From the NCBI GenBank assembly GCA_947374485.1, contig CANCCF010000001.1:1-64000 (forward strand): a stretch of 64,000 bases of DNA. Reading direction: 5' to 3'. The position numbers and the translations under genes are program-made. Of this stretch, positions 24,832 through 32,937 are shown in pieces (the stretch's first letter is position 1; each line of letters opens with the position of its first letter). The notes under the pieces were generated by a model, which saw nothing but the letters and a program-made list of their open reading frames with translations, made no database searches and had not been told where the DNA came from. This stretch comes from Comamonadaceae bacterium (GTDB lineage: Bacteria; Pseudomonadota; Gammaproteobacteria; Burkholderiales; Burkholderiaceae_C).

Positions 24832-25740
24832 ATGGCCAACCGCAATCTTCTCCACAGCGCACCCGACACGGTGGAGGGCTTGCGCCAGGCCATACAGGAA
24901 CACTACGCGGCCCTGAGCCCGCGGCTGCAGCAGGTGGCCGAGCTCTTGCTGCGCGACCCGCAGGCCGTGGCCACCGAGGCTTCGCGCGATCTGGCGCTCG
25001 GCCTGCAATTGCCCGCGTCCACCCTGACGCGCTTTGCCAAGGTGATGGGCTACACCACTTTCCGGCAAATCCAGGCGCTGTGCAAGCAGCAGTATGTCAA
25101 CCTGCCGCGCGACTACCTGGACCGCATCAAGCGCGCGCAGCCCACGGACACACCGCAGGCCGCGCAGCCCGCGCTGTACCTGGACTTTGCCCATGCGGTG
25201 CAGCAGTCGCTGCAGATGACGGCGCTGGAGCTGTCGGAGGGCAAGCTGCGTGAGGCCGCCACGCTCTTGCGCGGCGCCAGTGAGGTGTGGATTCACGGCA
25301 TGCGCCGCGCCTTTCCCGTAGCGGCTTATTTGCATTACCTGCTGCTCAAGGTGGGTTTGCGCGCCAGCCTGCTCGACAGCGCAGGCGGCCTGCTCGAGCC
25401 CTCGCTGGCGCGCCTGCATGCACAGGGCGTGTTGCTGGTGGTGACCTATTCGCCGCACGCCGCCGAGACCGAACAGGTGCTGGAGCGCTCCCGCCAGCTG
25501 CAGGTGCCGGTGGTGGCCTTCAGCGACCCGGTGCCCAGCCCGCATGCCAAAGACATGCGCGTGCTGTTTGCCATCCGCGAGGGCGAGGTGATGGGCTTTC
25601 GCGCCCTCTCCACATCCATGTATGTGGCGCAGGCGCTGGCGGTGCAGATTGCGCAGGACACGATTGGCGCCAAGCAGGCCAGCGTTACCACGCCAGCCCG
25701 CCAGGTGAAAGCGAAGTTAGCGGCTAAGCAACGTCAATAA
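24832..25740 (+). CDS. RpiR-family transcription regulator with SIS domain (probable set A regulator)
   Basis: A 302-residue regulator. The HTH domain (residues 15-95) contains EASRDLALGLQLPASTLTRF and VMGYTTFRQIQALCKQ. The SIS domain (about 130-265) contains WIHGMRRAFPVAAYLHYLL and VTYSPHAAETEQVLERSRQL. It is divergent from the iolE1 operon, and palindromes fill the region between, so control of set A by this protein is the simplest reading. The effector is probably a phosphorylated inositol breakdown product. Its last 17 bases overlap the end of the convergent mocE gene. Confidence 0.9.
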   Translation: MANRNLLHSAPDTVEGLRQAIQEHYAALSPRLQQVAELLLRDPQAVATEASRDLALGLQLPASTLTRFAKVMGYTTFRQIQALCKQQYVNLPRDYLDRIKRAQPTDTPQAAQPALYLDFAHAVQQSLQMTALELSEGKLREAATLLRGASEVWIHGMRRAFPVAAYLHYLLLKVGLRASLLDSAGGLLEPSLARLHAQGVLLVVTYSPHAAETEQVLERSRQLQVPVVAFSDPVPSPHAKDMRVLFAIREGEVMGFRALSTSMYVAQALAVQIAQDTIGAKQASVTTPARQVKAKLAAKQRQ

Positions 25741-26035
25741 GGATATTGCCGCTGTCCACCCGGGCCGGGTAGGTCTTCAGGTTCACGCACACCGGTGCGC
25801 CCAGGGCGCGGCCGTCGCGGATGTCAAAGCGGCCGTTGTGCTTGGGGCATTCGATGACGTGCTCCATCACCAGGCCGTCGCACAGGTGCACCTGCTCGTG
25901 GGTGCACAGGCCATCGGTGGCGTAGACCTTGTCTTCATAGCGGTAGACGGCGTAGGTGTGGTTTTCAAAGTCGAAGCGCAGCACGTCTTCGTCGTCAATA
26001 TCATCAAAGGCGCAGGCGGTAATCCATTGGCTCAT
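25724..26035 (-). CDS. mocE: Rieske [2Fe-2S] ferredoxin, MocE-like
   Basis: A 103-residue soluble Rieske protein. Cluster ligands are Cys44 and His46 in GLCTHEQVHL and Cys63 and His66 in ECPKHNGRF. It would carry electrons from a MocF-type reductase to the membrane oxygenase encoded directly upstream, 38 bases away on the same strand. In the Rhizobium rhizopine locus MocE has exactly this role. It is the only small ferredoxin gene seen in the window, so it probably serves both MocD-like proteins. A nitrite-reductase small subunit is an alternative family reading, but no nitrite reductase is present. Confidence 0.8.
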   Translation of the reverse strand: MSQWITACAFDDIDDEDVLRFDFENHTYAVYRYEDKVYATDGLCTHEQVHLCDGLVMEHVIECPKHNGRFDIRDGRALGAPVCVNLKTYPARVDSGNILIDVA

Positions 26036-26073
26036 GGGGTGTCTCTTTTTTGTGGGAGTGGAAATGAAAGGGC

Positions 26074-27159
26074 TCAGGCAGCTTTGACAGGCAACTGGCG
26101 CACCACGAAAAAGTCGGGCTCGCGCGCCTGGCGCAGGATGGCGGGCAGGATTTCGCGGTAGGCAGCCAACGTGCCCGCATAGGGCGGCGGGCAGTCGGCC
26201 TTGATGGCCTCGTGCAGTCGGGGCAGCGCATGGAAAGGCACCATGGGGAACATGTGGTGCTCCACGTGGTAGTTCATGTTCCAGTACAAAAAGCGGAACA
26301 GCGGGTTCATGTAGACGGTGCGGCAGTTCAGGCGGTGGTCGGTCACGTTCTCGGGCAAACCGGCGTGTTGCGTGAGGCCAAAGAAGGTGTAGAGCCAGGT
26401 GCCCAGCATGCCGGGCAACGGACCGAGCAACACGATGGGCAGGCAGCTATTCAACGCAAACGAAGCGCCTATGAGCACGCCGTAGACCAGCACCCAGATG
26501 CGCGCTTCGCGCACCACGCGCGGCCACTCCATTTCGGGCACAAAGGTTTTGTCTTCGGCGCGGATGTGGCCCGCAGCGTTTTGCAGCACGCGCCAGAGTT
26601 CGCGTGGGCCGTTCTTCAAGGCCACCAGGTTGAGCAGCATGCCCACGATGTCGGTGGGCAACGGCACGGCCACCTCGGGGTCGCGCCCTGTCACCAGGGT
26701 GTCGGTGTGGTGGCGCGCATGGCTCCAGCGCCACACCGTGGGGCGGCGCAGCACCTGGAAGGAGGCCACCTGGTACAGCGCGTCATTCATCCAGCGCGTT
26801 TTGAACGCCGTGCCGTGGCTGGACTCGTGCCAGCGGCTGTCGGCCGGGCCGCCATACAAGGTGGCGTAGACAAAAAAGGCCAGCGCCACCCAGGGCGTGT
26901 TCCAGCTGGCCACCACCAGCACAGCGGCGGCCCCGATCAGCGCGTACCAGAGCACCGTGTCGCGGATGGCCTGGGCATCGCCGCGCTGCATCAGCTCTTT
27001 CATCTGCGCGCGCGGCACGGCGCATTTGTACCAGTTGGCGTTGACGAGACCCGCGGCCTCTGCACGCTCGCCCGCGCCGCCTATGAGCTGGTAGTCGGCA
27101 TGGGAGCGCCCGGATGCAGTGGCAGGGGTGGTGGTGGATGCCGCGGTGGCTATGGTCAT
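26074..27159 (-). CDS. mocD: Membrane di-iron oxygenase, MocD-like (fatty-acid desaturase family), copy 1
   Basis: A 361-residue inner-membrane protein with four or more hydrophobic segments and the three histidine boxes of the desaturase/hydroxylase superfamily: HESSH (111-115), HARHH (147-151) and HVEHH (298-302), plus conserved TQHAG and DHRLNCRT. The rhizobial MocD protein, thought to O-demethylate 3-O-methyl-scyllo-inosamine, belongs to this group. The operon with a Rieske gene and the surrounding inositol genes favour an O-methyl-inositol demethylase over a lipid desaturase. It faces a LacI regulator across 144 bases. The real substrate is unknown. Confidence 0.75.
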   Translation of the reverse strand: MTIATAASTTTPATASGRSHADYQLIGGAGERAEAAGLVNANWYKCAVPRAQMKELMQRGDAQAIRDTVLWYALIGAAAVLVVASWNTPWVALAFFVYATLYGGPADSRWHESSHGTAFKTRWMNDALYQVASFQVLRRPTVWRWSHARHHTDTLVTGRDPEVAVPLPTDIVGMLLNLVALKNGPRELWRVLQNAAGHIRAEDKTFVPEMEWPRVVREARIWVLVYGVLIGASFALNSCLPIVLLGPLPGMLGTWLYTFFGLTQHAGLPENVTDHRLNCRTVYMNPLFRFLYWNMNYHVEHHMFPMVPFHALPRLHEAIKADCPPPYAGTLAAYREILPAILRQAREPDFFVVRQLPVKAA

Positions 27160-27221
27160 GGCTGCGTGTCTCCGGTTGGGTTTTCACGCATGGTAGCGAT
27201 TCGAAAGAAATTTCCAATCAC

Positions 27222-27252
27222 AAACCATCAAATAGCATCAGAAACCATCAAA
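27222..27252. promoter_or_regulatory. Direct repeats spaced 20 bases (mocD1/LacI control region)
   Basis: AAACCATCAAA occurs at 27222-27232 and again at 27242-27252, exactly 20 bases apart, so both copies lie on nearly the same face of the helix. They are between the divergent mocD1 and LacI genes and may bind a regulator dimer or tetramer. Confidence 0.5.
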
Positions 27253-27258
27253 ATACCG

Positions 27259-27268
27259 GTTTGCAAAC
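27259..27268. promoter_or_regulatory. Palindrome, LacI operator candidate
   Basis: GTTTGCAAAC is a perfect 10-base palindrome with a central GC, 35 bases upstream of the LacI gene start. It could be that regulator's own operator. Confidence 0.4.
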
Positions 27269-27303
27269 TTGCATTGCTGGCAAAACGCACAAGAAGACCG
27301 CAC

Positions 27304-28341
27304 ATGAAACCCAAGATCACCATCCAGGCCATTGCCCAGGCGGCCGGCGTGAGCACCGCCACCGTGGACCGCGTGCTCAACAGCCGCCTGCCGGTGCGCG
27401 AGGGCACAGCCCTGCGCGTGATTGAAACCGCCGACCGTCTTGGCTATCACGCCGTGCATCTGATGCGCCAGCGCCTGCCCGAGCGCGGTGCGGCGCGCCG
27501 CCTGGGCTTTTGTTTGCAAAAGAGTTCTTCGCCCTTTTACCAGGCGCTGGCACAGGCCCTGCGCGACGCGGTGGCGCGCCAGAGCGGCGGGCGCAGCAGC
27601 GCCGTCATTGCGTTTGTGGACGACCTGGAGCCCGCCACCATTGGCGAGCGCCTGCTGGAGCTGGGGCGCCAGTGCGACGCGCTGGGTGTGGTGGCGCTCG
27701 ACCACCCGCATGTGAACGATGCGGTGGCCCTGTTGCACACCGAAGGCCACCCGGTGCTGGCCCTGCTGACCGACCTGAGCGCGCCGCAGCGCCTGGGCTG
27801 CGTGAGCATTGACAACCGCCAGCGCGGGCGCACCGCCGCCTGGGCCGTGCGGCGCCTCTCCGGCGGCGTGGGCGATGTGGGCGTGTTCGTGGGCAGCCAC
27901 CGCTACCAGGGGCAGGAGATCAGCGAGATGGCATTCCGCTCGGCCCTGCGCGAGCAGGCGCCGGGCCTGCGCGTGCTCGATGCGCAGGTGAACCTGGAAG
28001 ACGAACAAATGGCTTTTGAAGCCACGCTGGGCCTGCTGCAGCGCAACGCCGATCTGGTGGGCCTGTACGACTCGGCCGGGGGTGGCGCGGTGGGCATTGT
28101 GCGGGCCCTGCGCGAAGAGCAGCGGGGTCGCGATGTGGTGCTGGTCTGCCACGAACTCACCGCCGCACACCGCCTGGGCCTGCTGGACGGCACGATCGAT
28201 GTGGTGCTGCAAACACCCCTGGTGGCCCTCAGCGACACCGCCGTGCGCGTGCTGCTGCAGGCGCTGGAGCCGGGGCAGGTGGCGGGGCATGCGCAGCCGT
28301 TTGTGTTGCCGTTCGAGATGTATACGTCGGAGAACGTGTAG
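27304..28341 (+). CDS. LacI-family transcription regulator (probable mocD1/mocE regulator)
   Basis: A 345-residue protein. The HTH is at residues 5-30 (ITIQAIAQAAGVSTATVDRVLN), followed by a hinge and a sugar-binding effector domain (FVGSHRYQGQEISEMAFRSAL; LVCHELTAAHRLGLLDG). The recognition helix has TVDRV instead of TVSRV. It is divergent from mocD1-mocE, the typical layout of a local repressor and its target. It is closely similar in plan to the proteins at 6294 and 29739, so the three form a family that has probably diverged to sense different inositol-type ligands. Confidence 0.87.
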   Translation: MKPKITIQAIAQAAGVSTATVDRVLNSRLPVREGTALRVIETADRLGYHAVHLMRQRLPERGAARRLGFCLQKSSSPFYQALAQALRDAVARQSGGRSSAVIAFVDDLEPATIGERLLELGRQCDALGVVALDHPHVNDAVALLHTEGHPVLALLTDLSAPQRLGCVSIDNRQRGRTAAWAVRRLSGGVGDVGVFVGSHRYQGQEISEMAFRSALREQAPGLRVLDAQVNLEDEQMAFEATLGLLQRNADLVGLYDSAGGGAVGIVRALREEQRGRDVVLVCHELTAAHRLGLLDGTIDVVLQTPLVALSDTAVRVLLQALEPGQVAGHAQPFVLPFEMYTSENV

Positions 28342-28493
28342 GGTCGCGCCAAGCCCTCAAGCTGGCTGCGCAGCGTGGACAGGTCCTGCGTATCGCACAC
28401 ATCGCCACAGCCCATGCCCGTGGTGAGGAGCGGCGTGCCCACCGACAGGATGGCGATGCCCCCTGCCATGGCTGCGGCCGCCTCCAGGAAGCT

Positions 28494-29540
28494 TCAGCCC
28501 TTGTCGGCCGCAAGCCCGGGCAGCGCGCGCCGGATGCTGTGGCCCGCATCCCGGCGCTGCTGCCACACGGCAGGAAGCAACTCACGGTAGGCATCCAGCA
28601 AACCGGCATAGGGCGCGGGGCACTGGTGCTGCATCAGGGCATGCAGGCGCGGCAGCGCATGCAGCGGCACCAGCGGGTACATGTGGTGCTCCAGGTGGCA
28701 GTGCATGTTCATGTACAGAAACGACAGCAGCGGGTGGAGCAGGATGGTGCGGCAGTTCAGGCGGTGGTCCAGCACATCCTCCTGCAGGCCCGCATGCTGG
28801 GTGATGTTGAAGACGAGCGCCAGCTGCCCGGCGTAAAAACGCGGCAGCACCAGAAACAGGGCGGGCACCACACTGCCAAGCGCCACACACCAGGCCAGCA
28901 GTGCCACAAACAACAGGGCCTGGATGCGGCTGGAGCGCACCATGCGCGCGATCTCATTCTCTGGCACAAGGCTGTGCGTCGCGGCGTCCACCCGGCCCAG
29001 CGCGTGCGCGAAGGTGCGGGCGATCTCGGTGAGGCCGGACTTCAGGAAGAACCCATCGAGCAGCAAGTCGCGCAGCCGGAAGGGGCGGGGGAAAGCGATC
29101 TCGCGGTCACGCCCGACGACCAGCGTGTCGGTGTGGTGGCGCGCGTGGCTCCAGCGCCAGAACACCGGCTCGTGCAGGGTCATGAAAGAGGCGATCTGGT
29201 AGAAAAAACTGTTGAGCGCCGGGGTCTTGAAGGGCGTGCCGTGCGAGAGCTCGTGGGCCGCATGGTCGCTCACCGAATACAGCAGGCCGTACAGCGCAAA
29301 GGCGGCAAAAGCCCAGGCCGTGCCCAGCGAGGCCCAAGCCAGGCCCGCAGCCAGCAGCACCAGCGCAAACCACAGGCCGATCCAGCGCGCACCGGCCCAG
29401 TCGTCACGCTGGAGCAGGGCCTTGAAGGCCCGGCGCTCGAGTTGGCAGCTGAACCACTGGGCCGAGACCAGACCTTGGGCCGCAGCCTCGCCCCCGGTGG
29501 GGCCGTCCAGGCGGTAGTCGCGGCTGGCATGCTGGTTCAT
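28494..29540 (-). CDS. mocD: Membrane di-iron oxygenase, MocD-like (fatty-acid desaturase family), copy 2
   Basis: A 348-residue paralogue of the protein at 26074. The boxes are HELSH (96-100), HARHH (132-136) and HLEHH (282-286). WRWSHARHHTDTLV and TQHAG are shared almost exactly, while the N-terminus and the region after box 2 differ. The start is ATG 29540 (MNQHAS); the open frame upstream is not conserved. It has no ferredoxin gene of its own, so it probably depends on mocE and mocF. Like copy 1 it faces a LacI regulator, which suggests each oxygenase is induced by a different substrate. Confidence 0.73.
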   Translation of the reverse strand: MNQHASRDYRLDGPTGGEAAAQGLVSAQWFSCQLERRAFKALLQRDDWAGARWIGLWFALVLLAAGLAWASLGTAWAFAAFALYGLLYSVSDHAAHELSHGTPFKTPALNSFFYQIASFMTLHEPVFWRWSHARHHTDTLVVGRDREIAFPRPFRLRDLLLDGFFLKSGLTEIARTFAHALGRVDAATHSLVPENEIARMVRSSRIQALLFVALLAWCVALGSVVPALFLVLPRFYAGQLALVFNITQHAGLQEDVLDHRLNCRTILLHPLLSFLYMNMHCHLEHHMYPLVPLHALPRLHALMQHQCPAPYAGLLDAYRELLPAVWQQRRDAGHSIRRALPGLAADKG

Positions 29541-29705
29541 GGCGGGATTCCAAAAAGCTATCAAAAAAGGGCGCTGCAGCAAGCCCGGCACAGGCCCAAA
29601 AAAGCCCCTGGCTGACCTGACTGCGCGAGTGTAGGGTCGGGCTTGTTGGAATGGCGGCGGCGGCCATAATGGCACATCAATTCCTGTCAGACACGCGGTT
29701 CTTCT

Positions 29706-29721
29706 TGATAGGTTCTTATCA
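29706..29721. promoter_or_regulatory. Inverted repeat, LacI operator candidate
   Basis: TGATAGGTTCTTATCA has perfect 5-base arms TGATA/TATCA with a 6-base centre. It lies 17 bases upstream of the LacI start in the 198-base region shared with mocD2. I see no other clear element in that region. Confidence 0.45.
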
Positions 29722-29738
29722 CTCTTCAGGCAAGGCAC

Positions 29739-30746
29739 ATGGCCAAACCCACTATGCAGGATGTGGCACAGGCCGCCGGTGTCGGCGTGGCCACGGTAGA
29801 CCGCGTGATCAACCGGCGCGCGCCGGTGCGCGCCGACACCGCGCAGCGCGTGCTGGAGGCCGCGCACAGCCTGGGCTTTGGGCGCACCGGCCTGATCCAG
29901 GCGCGTGTGGGCCAGCAGCAGCGCCCCATCAGGCTGGGCTTTTTGCTGCAAAGCCAGCGCTCACCCTTCTACCGGGAATTGGCCCAGGCCTTGCGCCACA
30001 GCGTGCTGGGCCTGGTGCAGCCGCGCGCCACGGCGCGCATTGCCTTCATGGAAGACCTGACGCCACGCACGGTGGCCGCGCAGCTGCTGGCGCTGGGCGC
30101 GGTGGTGGACGCGGTGGCACTGGTGGCGGCCGATCACCCCGTCATCAGCCAGGCTGTGACCAGCTTGCAGGCGCAGGGCAAACCGGTGTTTGCCCTGGTC
30201 AGCGACCTGACCGCGCCGGGCATTGCGGGCTATGTGGGGGCGGACAACCGCAAGATGGGCCGCAGCGCGGCCTGGTACATGGCGCGGTTGTGCCAGCGCC
30301 CGGGCAAGGTGGGCCTGCTGCTGGGCAGCCACCGCTACCTGTGCCAGGAGCAGTGCGAGGCGGGCTTTCGCTCCTACTTGCGTGAGACCGCACCGGGCTT
30401 CGAGCTGCTGGAAACCCTGGTCAGCCTGGAGGACGCCGCACTGGCCGAAGCCAGCACCCGCGAGCTGCTGCACTGCCACGCGGATCTGGTAGGCGTGTAT
30501 GTGGCCGGTGGCGGCATCGAAGGCGTGCTCGATGCACTGAAGCAGGCCGCACCCAAAGGCCTGGTCACCATCTGCCATGACCTCACCGACACCACGCGTC
30601 AGGCCCTGCTGGAGGGGCATGCGCATGTGGTGCTCTCGCACCCGCGCGAAGCCATGGCGCAGCAGCTGTGCGCGGCCATGGCCCATGCGGGCGGCACACG
30701 CCAGCAGCTGTTGCCATTTCTGGCGTACACCGTGGCCAACGTGTAG
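29739..30746 (+). CDS. LacI-family transcription regulator (probable mocD2 regulator)
   Basis: A 335-residue protein with a LacI HTH at residues 4-30 (TMQDVAQAAGVGVATVDRVIN) and an effector domain containing LLGSHRYLCQEQCEAGFRSYL and TICHDLTDTTRQALLEG. Both segments closely parallel the protein at 27304, so the two genes and their divergent mocD partners look like a duplicated regulator-oxygenase unit. An inverted repeat is just upstream of the start. It most likely represses mocD2 and itself until a specific ligand appears. Confidence 0.86.
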   Translation: MAKPTMQDVAQAAGVGVATVDRVINRRAPVRADTAQRVLEAAHSLGFGRTGLIQARVGQQQRPIRLGFLLQSQRSPFYRELAQALRHSVLGLVQPRATARIAFMEDLTPRTVAAQLLALGAVVDAVALVAADHPVISQAVTSLQAQGKPVFALVSDLTAPGIAGYVGADNRKMGRSAAWYMARLCQRPGKVGLLLGSHRYLCQEQCEAGFRSYLRETAPGFELLETLVSLEDAALAEASTRELLHCHADLVGVYVAGGGIEGVLDALKQAAPKGLVTICHDLTDTTRQALLEGHAHVVLSHPREAMAQQLCAAMAHAGGTRQQLLPFLAYTVANV

Positions 30747-30760
30747 GCCCCGCGCGCCGC

Positions 30761-31515
30761 TCAGGCCAGCAGCAGCTCCAGAATGGCCGGGGTTTCGACA
30801 AACCCGGCCACCGTCTTCTTGCCCATCAGGCAGGCAATCTCGTGGATCGACGTGACCATGGCCAGGCTGACCGGGTCGTGCGCGATGTCCCTTACAAACT
30901 GGCCGTCAATTTTCAGCATGTGCACCGGCAGGTTGCGCAGCCAGGCATAGGAGGGCAAGCGGCTGCCCCGAGAGGTTGATGGAACACTGCGCGAGGCCAG
31001 GTGGTAGCGCTCGGCCGCCGCAATGAAGCGCCCGGGTGCCAGCAGGTCGCCGTTGTCGGCGCACATGCGCAGCGGCATTTCGCAGTGCAGGCGCTGTCGG
31101 CGGCCTGCAGCAGGGCGCCCACGCTTTCGCTGTGGGCGGCGAGCGCCACCATGCCAATGCCCACGCCCAGGCCCAGGCCAAATCTTTGCTCACGCCGGGC
31201 AAAACGGTAGTCCGCCAGGGCCAGCTCGAAGGCCCGGCGGTTGCCCAGGCCAGTCAATTCGTCGTGCGTGGCCTGGAAGGCGATTTCCTGGCTCAGGCGG
31301 CGTTGCTCGGTCACGTCGCGGAACACCAGCACGACGCCCTGCACCTCGCCATCGGCATCCTGGATGGGCGAAGCGGCCGCCTCCACCAGCAGGCGCGCGC
31401 CCTGGCGCGAGAGTTCGGACTGCGCCCAGATTCCAGGCCCGCTCCAGCCGTTTGCATAGCTGCTGCAGGGCCTTGCTGGGCATTGCCTGGAGTCACCAAG
31501 AGGACTGCCATCCAA
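30761..31515 (-). pseudogene. Decayed PAS-GGDEF-EAL (cyclic-di-GMP) gene
   Basis: Remnants of a c-di-GMP enzyme are readable in several frames on the minus strand. First is a PAS/PAC end (VVLVFRDVTEQRRLSQEIAF, about 31300-31340). Next is a GGDEF domain start (ATHDELTGLGNRRAFELALA), whose central GGDEF active site is missing, joined to a late GGDEF segment (ALLQAADSACTAK). Last are EAL pieces, including LLAPGRFIAAAERYHLASRS and HMLKIDGQFVRDIAHDPVSL. Internal deletions and at least two frame changes make it non-functional; the true 5' end may extend to about 31500. A complete GGDEF-EAL gene exists at 47725. Confidence 0.78.
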
Positions 31516-31561
31516 AGACAGCCCACTTGCTTGGGGCGCATCGGCGCCACCCTATCGATAC

Positions 31562-32341
31562 TCAATCGACATCGATGGTGGTGGCCACGGCCACTACGGC
31601 AACACCCAGCAGCAGCCAACAAATGTGGCGGGCCGATGTCCGGGGGGCCACGTGTTTTTGCAGCTGCGGAATCAGGTCTGCCAGTGCTACGTACACAAAA
31701 CTGCTGGCAGCAGCCGCCAGAAAATACGGCAGCAAGGGTTTGAGCGGCTCCACCAAGGCATATCCCACCAGCCCGCCCAGAACGGTCACCGCCCCTGCCA
31801 GGGCCACCTTGGCCACGGCCCTTTGGCGCCCGTTGGCGCCGCGGCGCACCACAGCCAGGTCGCCCAAATGGTGCGGCACTTCGTGGGTAAGTATCGCCAG
31901 CGAAGCCAGTGCGCCGAGCTGCATGTCCGCAATGAACGCAGCGGCAATCAGCAGCCCATCACCAAAGCAATGCACGCTGTCGCCCACCAGCACAGCCCAC
32001 ACCCCGGCCATGACCCGGCCGTCGGCCTGCCCGGCCTGCCCATGCGGGTTAGCGTGAACGGGGTGGTGCTCATGCCCGTGGTGCCACAGCTCGACCTTGT
32101 CGAGCACAAAGAAGATCAGCAGGCCCATCAGCAGCGCGATGCAGATGCGCTTGGGCTCCACGCCACCCGTCAGGGCCTCGGGCAGCAGGTGCAGGCAGGC
32201 CGTTGACAGCAGCGCGCCGGCCGCAAAGCCCAGCATGTCGGGAGCAAAGCGGCTGGATTCGCGCGGGTTGACCCACGCGGCCAGCCACACACTGCCAACG
32301 CCAGCGAGCAGGGTGCCAAGAAAGATGGAAAGTAACAGCAT
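31562..32341 (-). CDS. ZIP-family metal (zinc) transporter
   Basis: A 259-residue membrane protein with about eight helices. A His-rich loop (WHHGHEHHPVHANPHG) lies between helices 3 and 4. The helix-4 metal motif is SVHCFGDGLLIAAAF and the helix-5 motif THEVPHHLGDLAV, both typical of ZIP transporters. It moves zinc or another divalent cation into the cytosol. The start used is 32341 (MLLLSIFLG), the normal ZIP N-terminus; ATG 32386 is an alternative. It is divergent from a Zur-type regulator with repeated palindromes between, so induction under zinc shortage is likely. Confidence 0.85.
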   Translation of the reverse strand: MLLLSIFLGTLLAGVGSVWLAAWVNPRESSRFAPDMLGFAAGALLSTACLHLLPEALTGGVEPKRICIALLMGLLIFFVLDKVELWHHGHEHHPVHANPHGQAGQADGRVMAGVWAVLVGDSVHCFGDGLLIAAAFIADMQLGALASLAILTHEVPHHLGDLAVVRRGANGRQRAVAKVALAGAVTVLGGLVGYALVEPLKPLLPYFLAAAASSFVYVALADLIPQLQKHVAPRTSARHICWLLLGVAVVAVATTIDVD

Positions 32342-32401
32342 CGGGTGTATTCCGGAAAAGTGGGTGGGAATGGGCAGGCTTTGCATTGCGCACATAAAAA
32401 C

Positions 32402-32447
32402 GCAACACGATTGCGGTATAGTAACTACTTTAACGCAACCCAATTGC
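32402..32447. promoter_or_regulatory. Two repeated palindromes, Zur operator candidates
   Basis: GCAACACGATTGC (32402-32414) and GCAACCCAATTGC (32435-32447) are the same 13-base site twice, 33 bases apart. Each has GCAA/TTGC arms. They lie between the divergent ZIP gene and the Zur-type gene, one nearer to each, so one regulator could control both promoters. Confidence 0.6.
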
Positions 32448-32460
32448 AATAAAGTACGCC

Positions 32461-32937
32461 ATGCAGCCCACCGTCGATCCCATCAACGCCTTGCTTGTGG
32501 CGCACGGCCTGCGGCGCACCTATGCCTCCAAACTGGTGCTGGGCTGGTTTCTGGCGCACCCCGATACCAGCTACACGCACAGCCAGTTGCTCTCCGTGCT
32601 GGCCGAAGACCAGCACGAGGAACTGGACAAGGTGACCCTCTACCGCCTGGTCGACCGCCTGACCCAGGTCGGCCTGCTGTTGTGCCGTGTGGACGTGCAG
32701 CGCGTGCGCCGCTTTCAGGCCATGCCTGCCAGCGTGCACGCCATTCCCCACTTTGAATGCCAGAGTTGCCACCGCGACAGTCCGCTCTCCGATGCACTCC
32801 AGGCCAGTACCCACGACCTGGAGCGGGCGGCGCAAAGCGCGCTGGAGGCGCTGCGGGCCTTGGGCTACCAGGGCCACAGCATGGACTTTGCGGTGCGCGG
32901 CGTATGTGCCGATTGCGTAAACGGAGCCAGCCATTGA
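32461..32937 (+). CDS. zur: Fur-family regulator, Zur-like
   Basis: A 158-residue Fur-family protein with winged helix YTHSQLLSVLAEDQHEELDKVTLY (shown in part: SQLLSVLAEDQ ... DKVTLYRLVD), HFECQSCHRD and a final VCADC. The two CxxC motifs are the structural zinc site of the family. A DNA-binding repressor sensing zinc is the best reading because the divergent gene is a ZIP transporter and the downstream genes resemble the zinc-responsive PA4063-PA4066 operon of Pseudomonas aeruginosa. Metal specificity is inferred. Its stop overlaps the next gene's TTG start. Confidence 0.8.
   Translation: MQPTVDPINALLVAHGLRRTYASKLVLGWFLAHPDTSYTHSQLLSVLAEDQHEELDKVTLYRLVDRLTQVGLLLCRVDVQRVRRFQAMPASVHAIPHFECQSCHRDSPLSDALQASTHDLERAAQSALEALRALGYQGHSMDFAVRGVCADCVNGASH

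Noticed and set aside
27903..28469. A 188-codon open frame on the minus strand, starting between the LacI gene and mocD2
   Set aside because: Most of it lies antisense to the LacI coding region, has strongly skewed composition and matches no family. The 152-base gap itself shows no convincing gene.
26074..29540. Calling the two desaturase-family proteins lipid desaturases
   Set aside because: The Rieske gene behind copy 1, the separate reductase, the LacI regulators and the inositol genes favour a MocD-type oxygenase. A lipid role is kept as the alternative.
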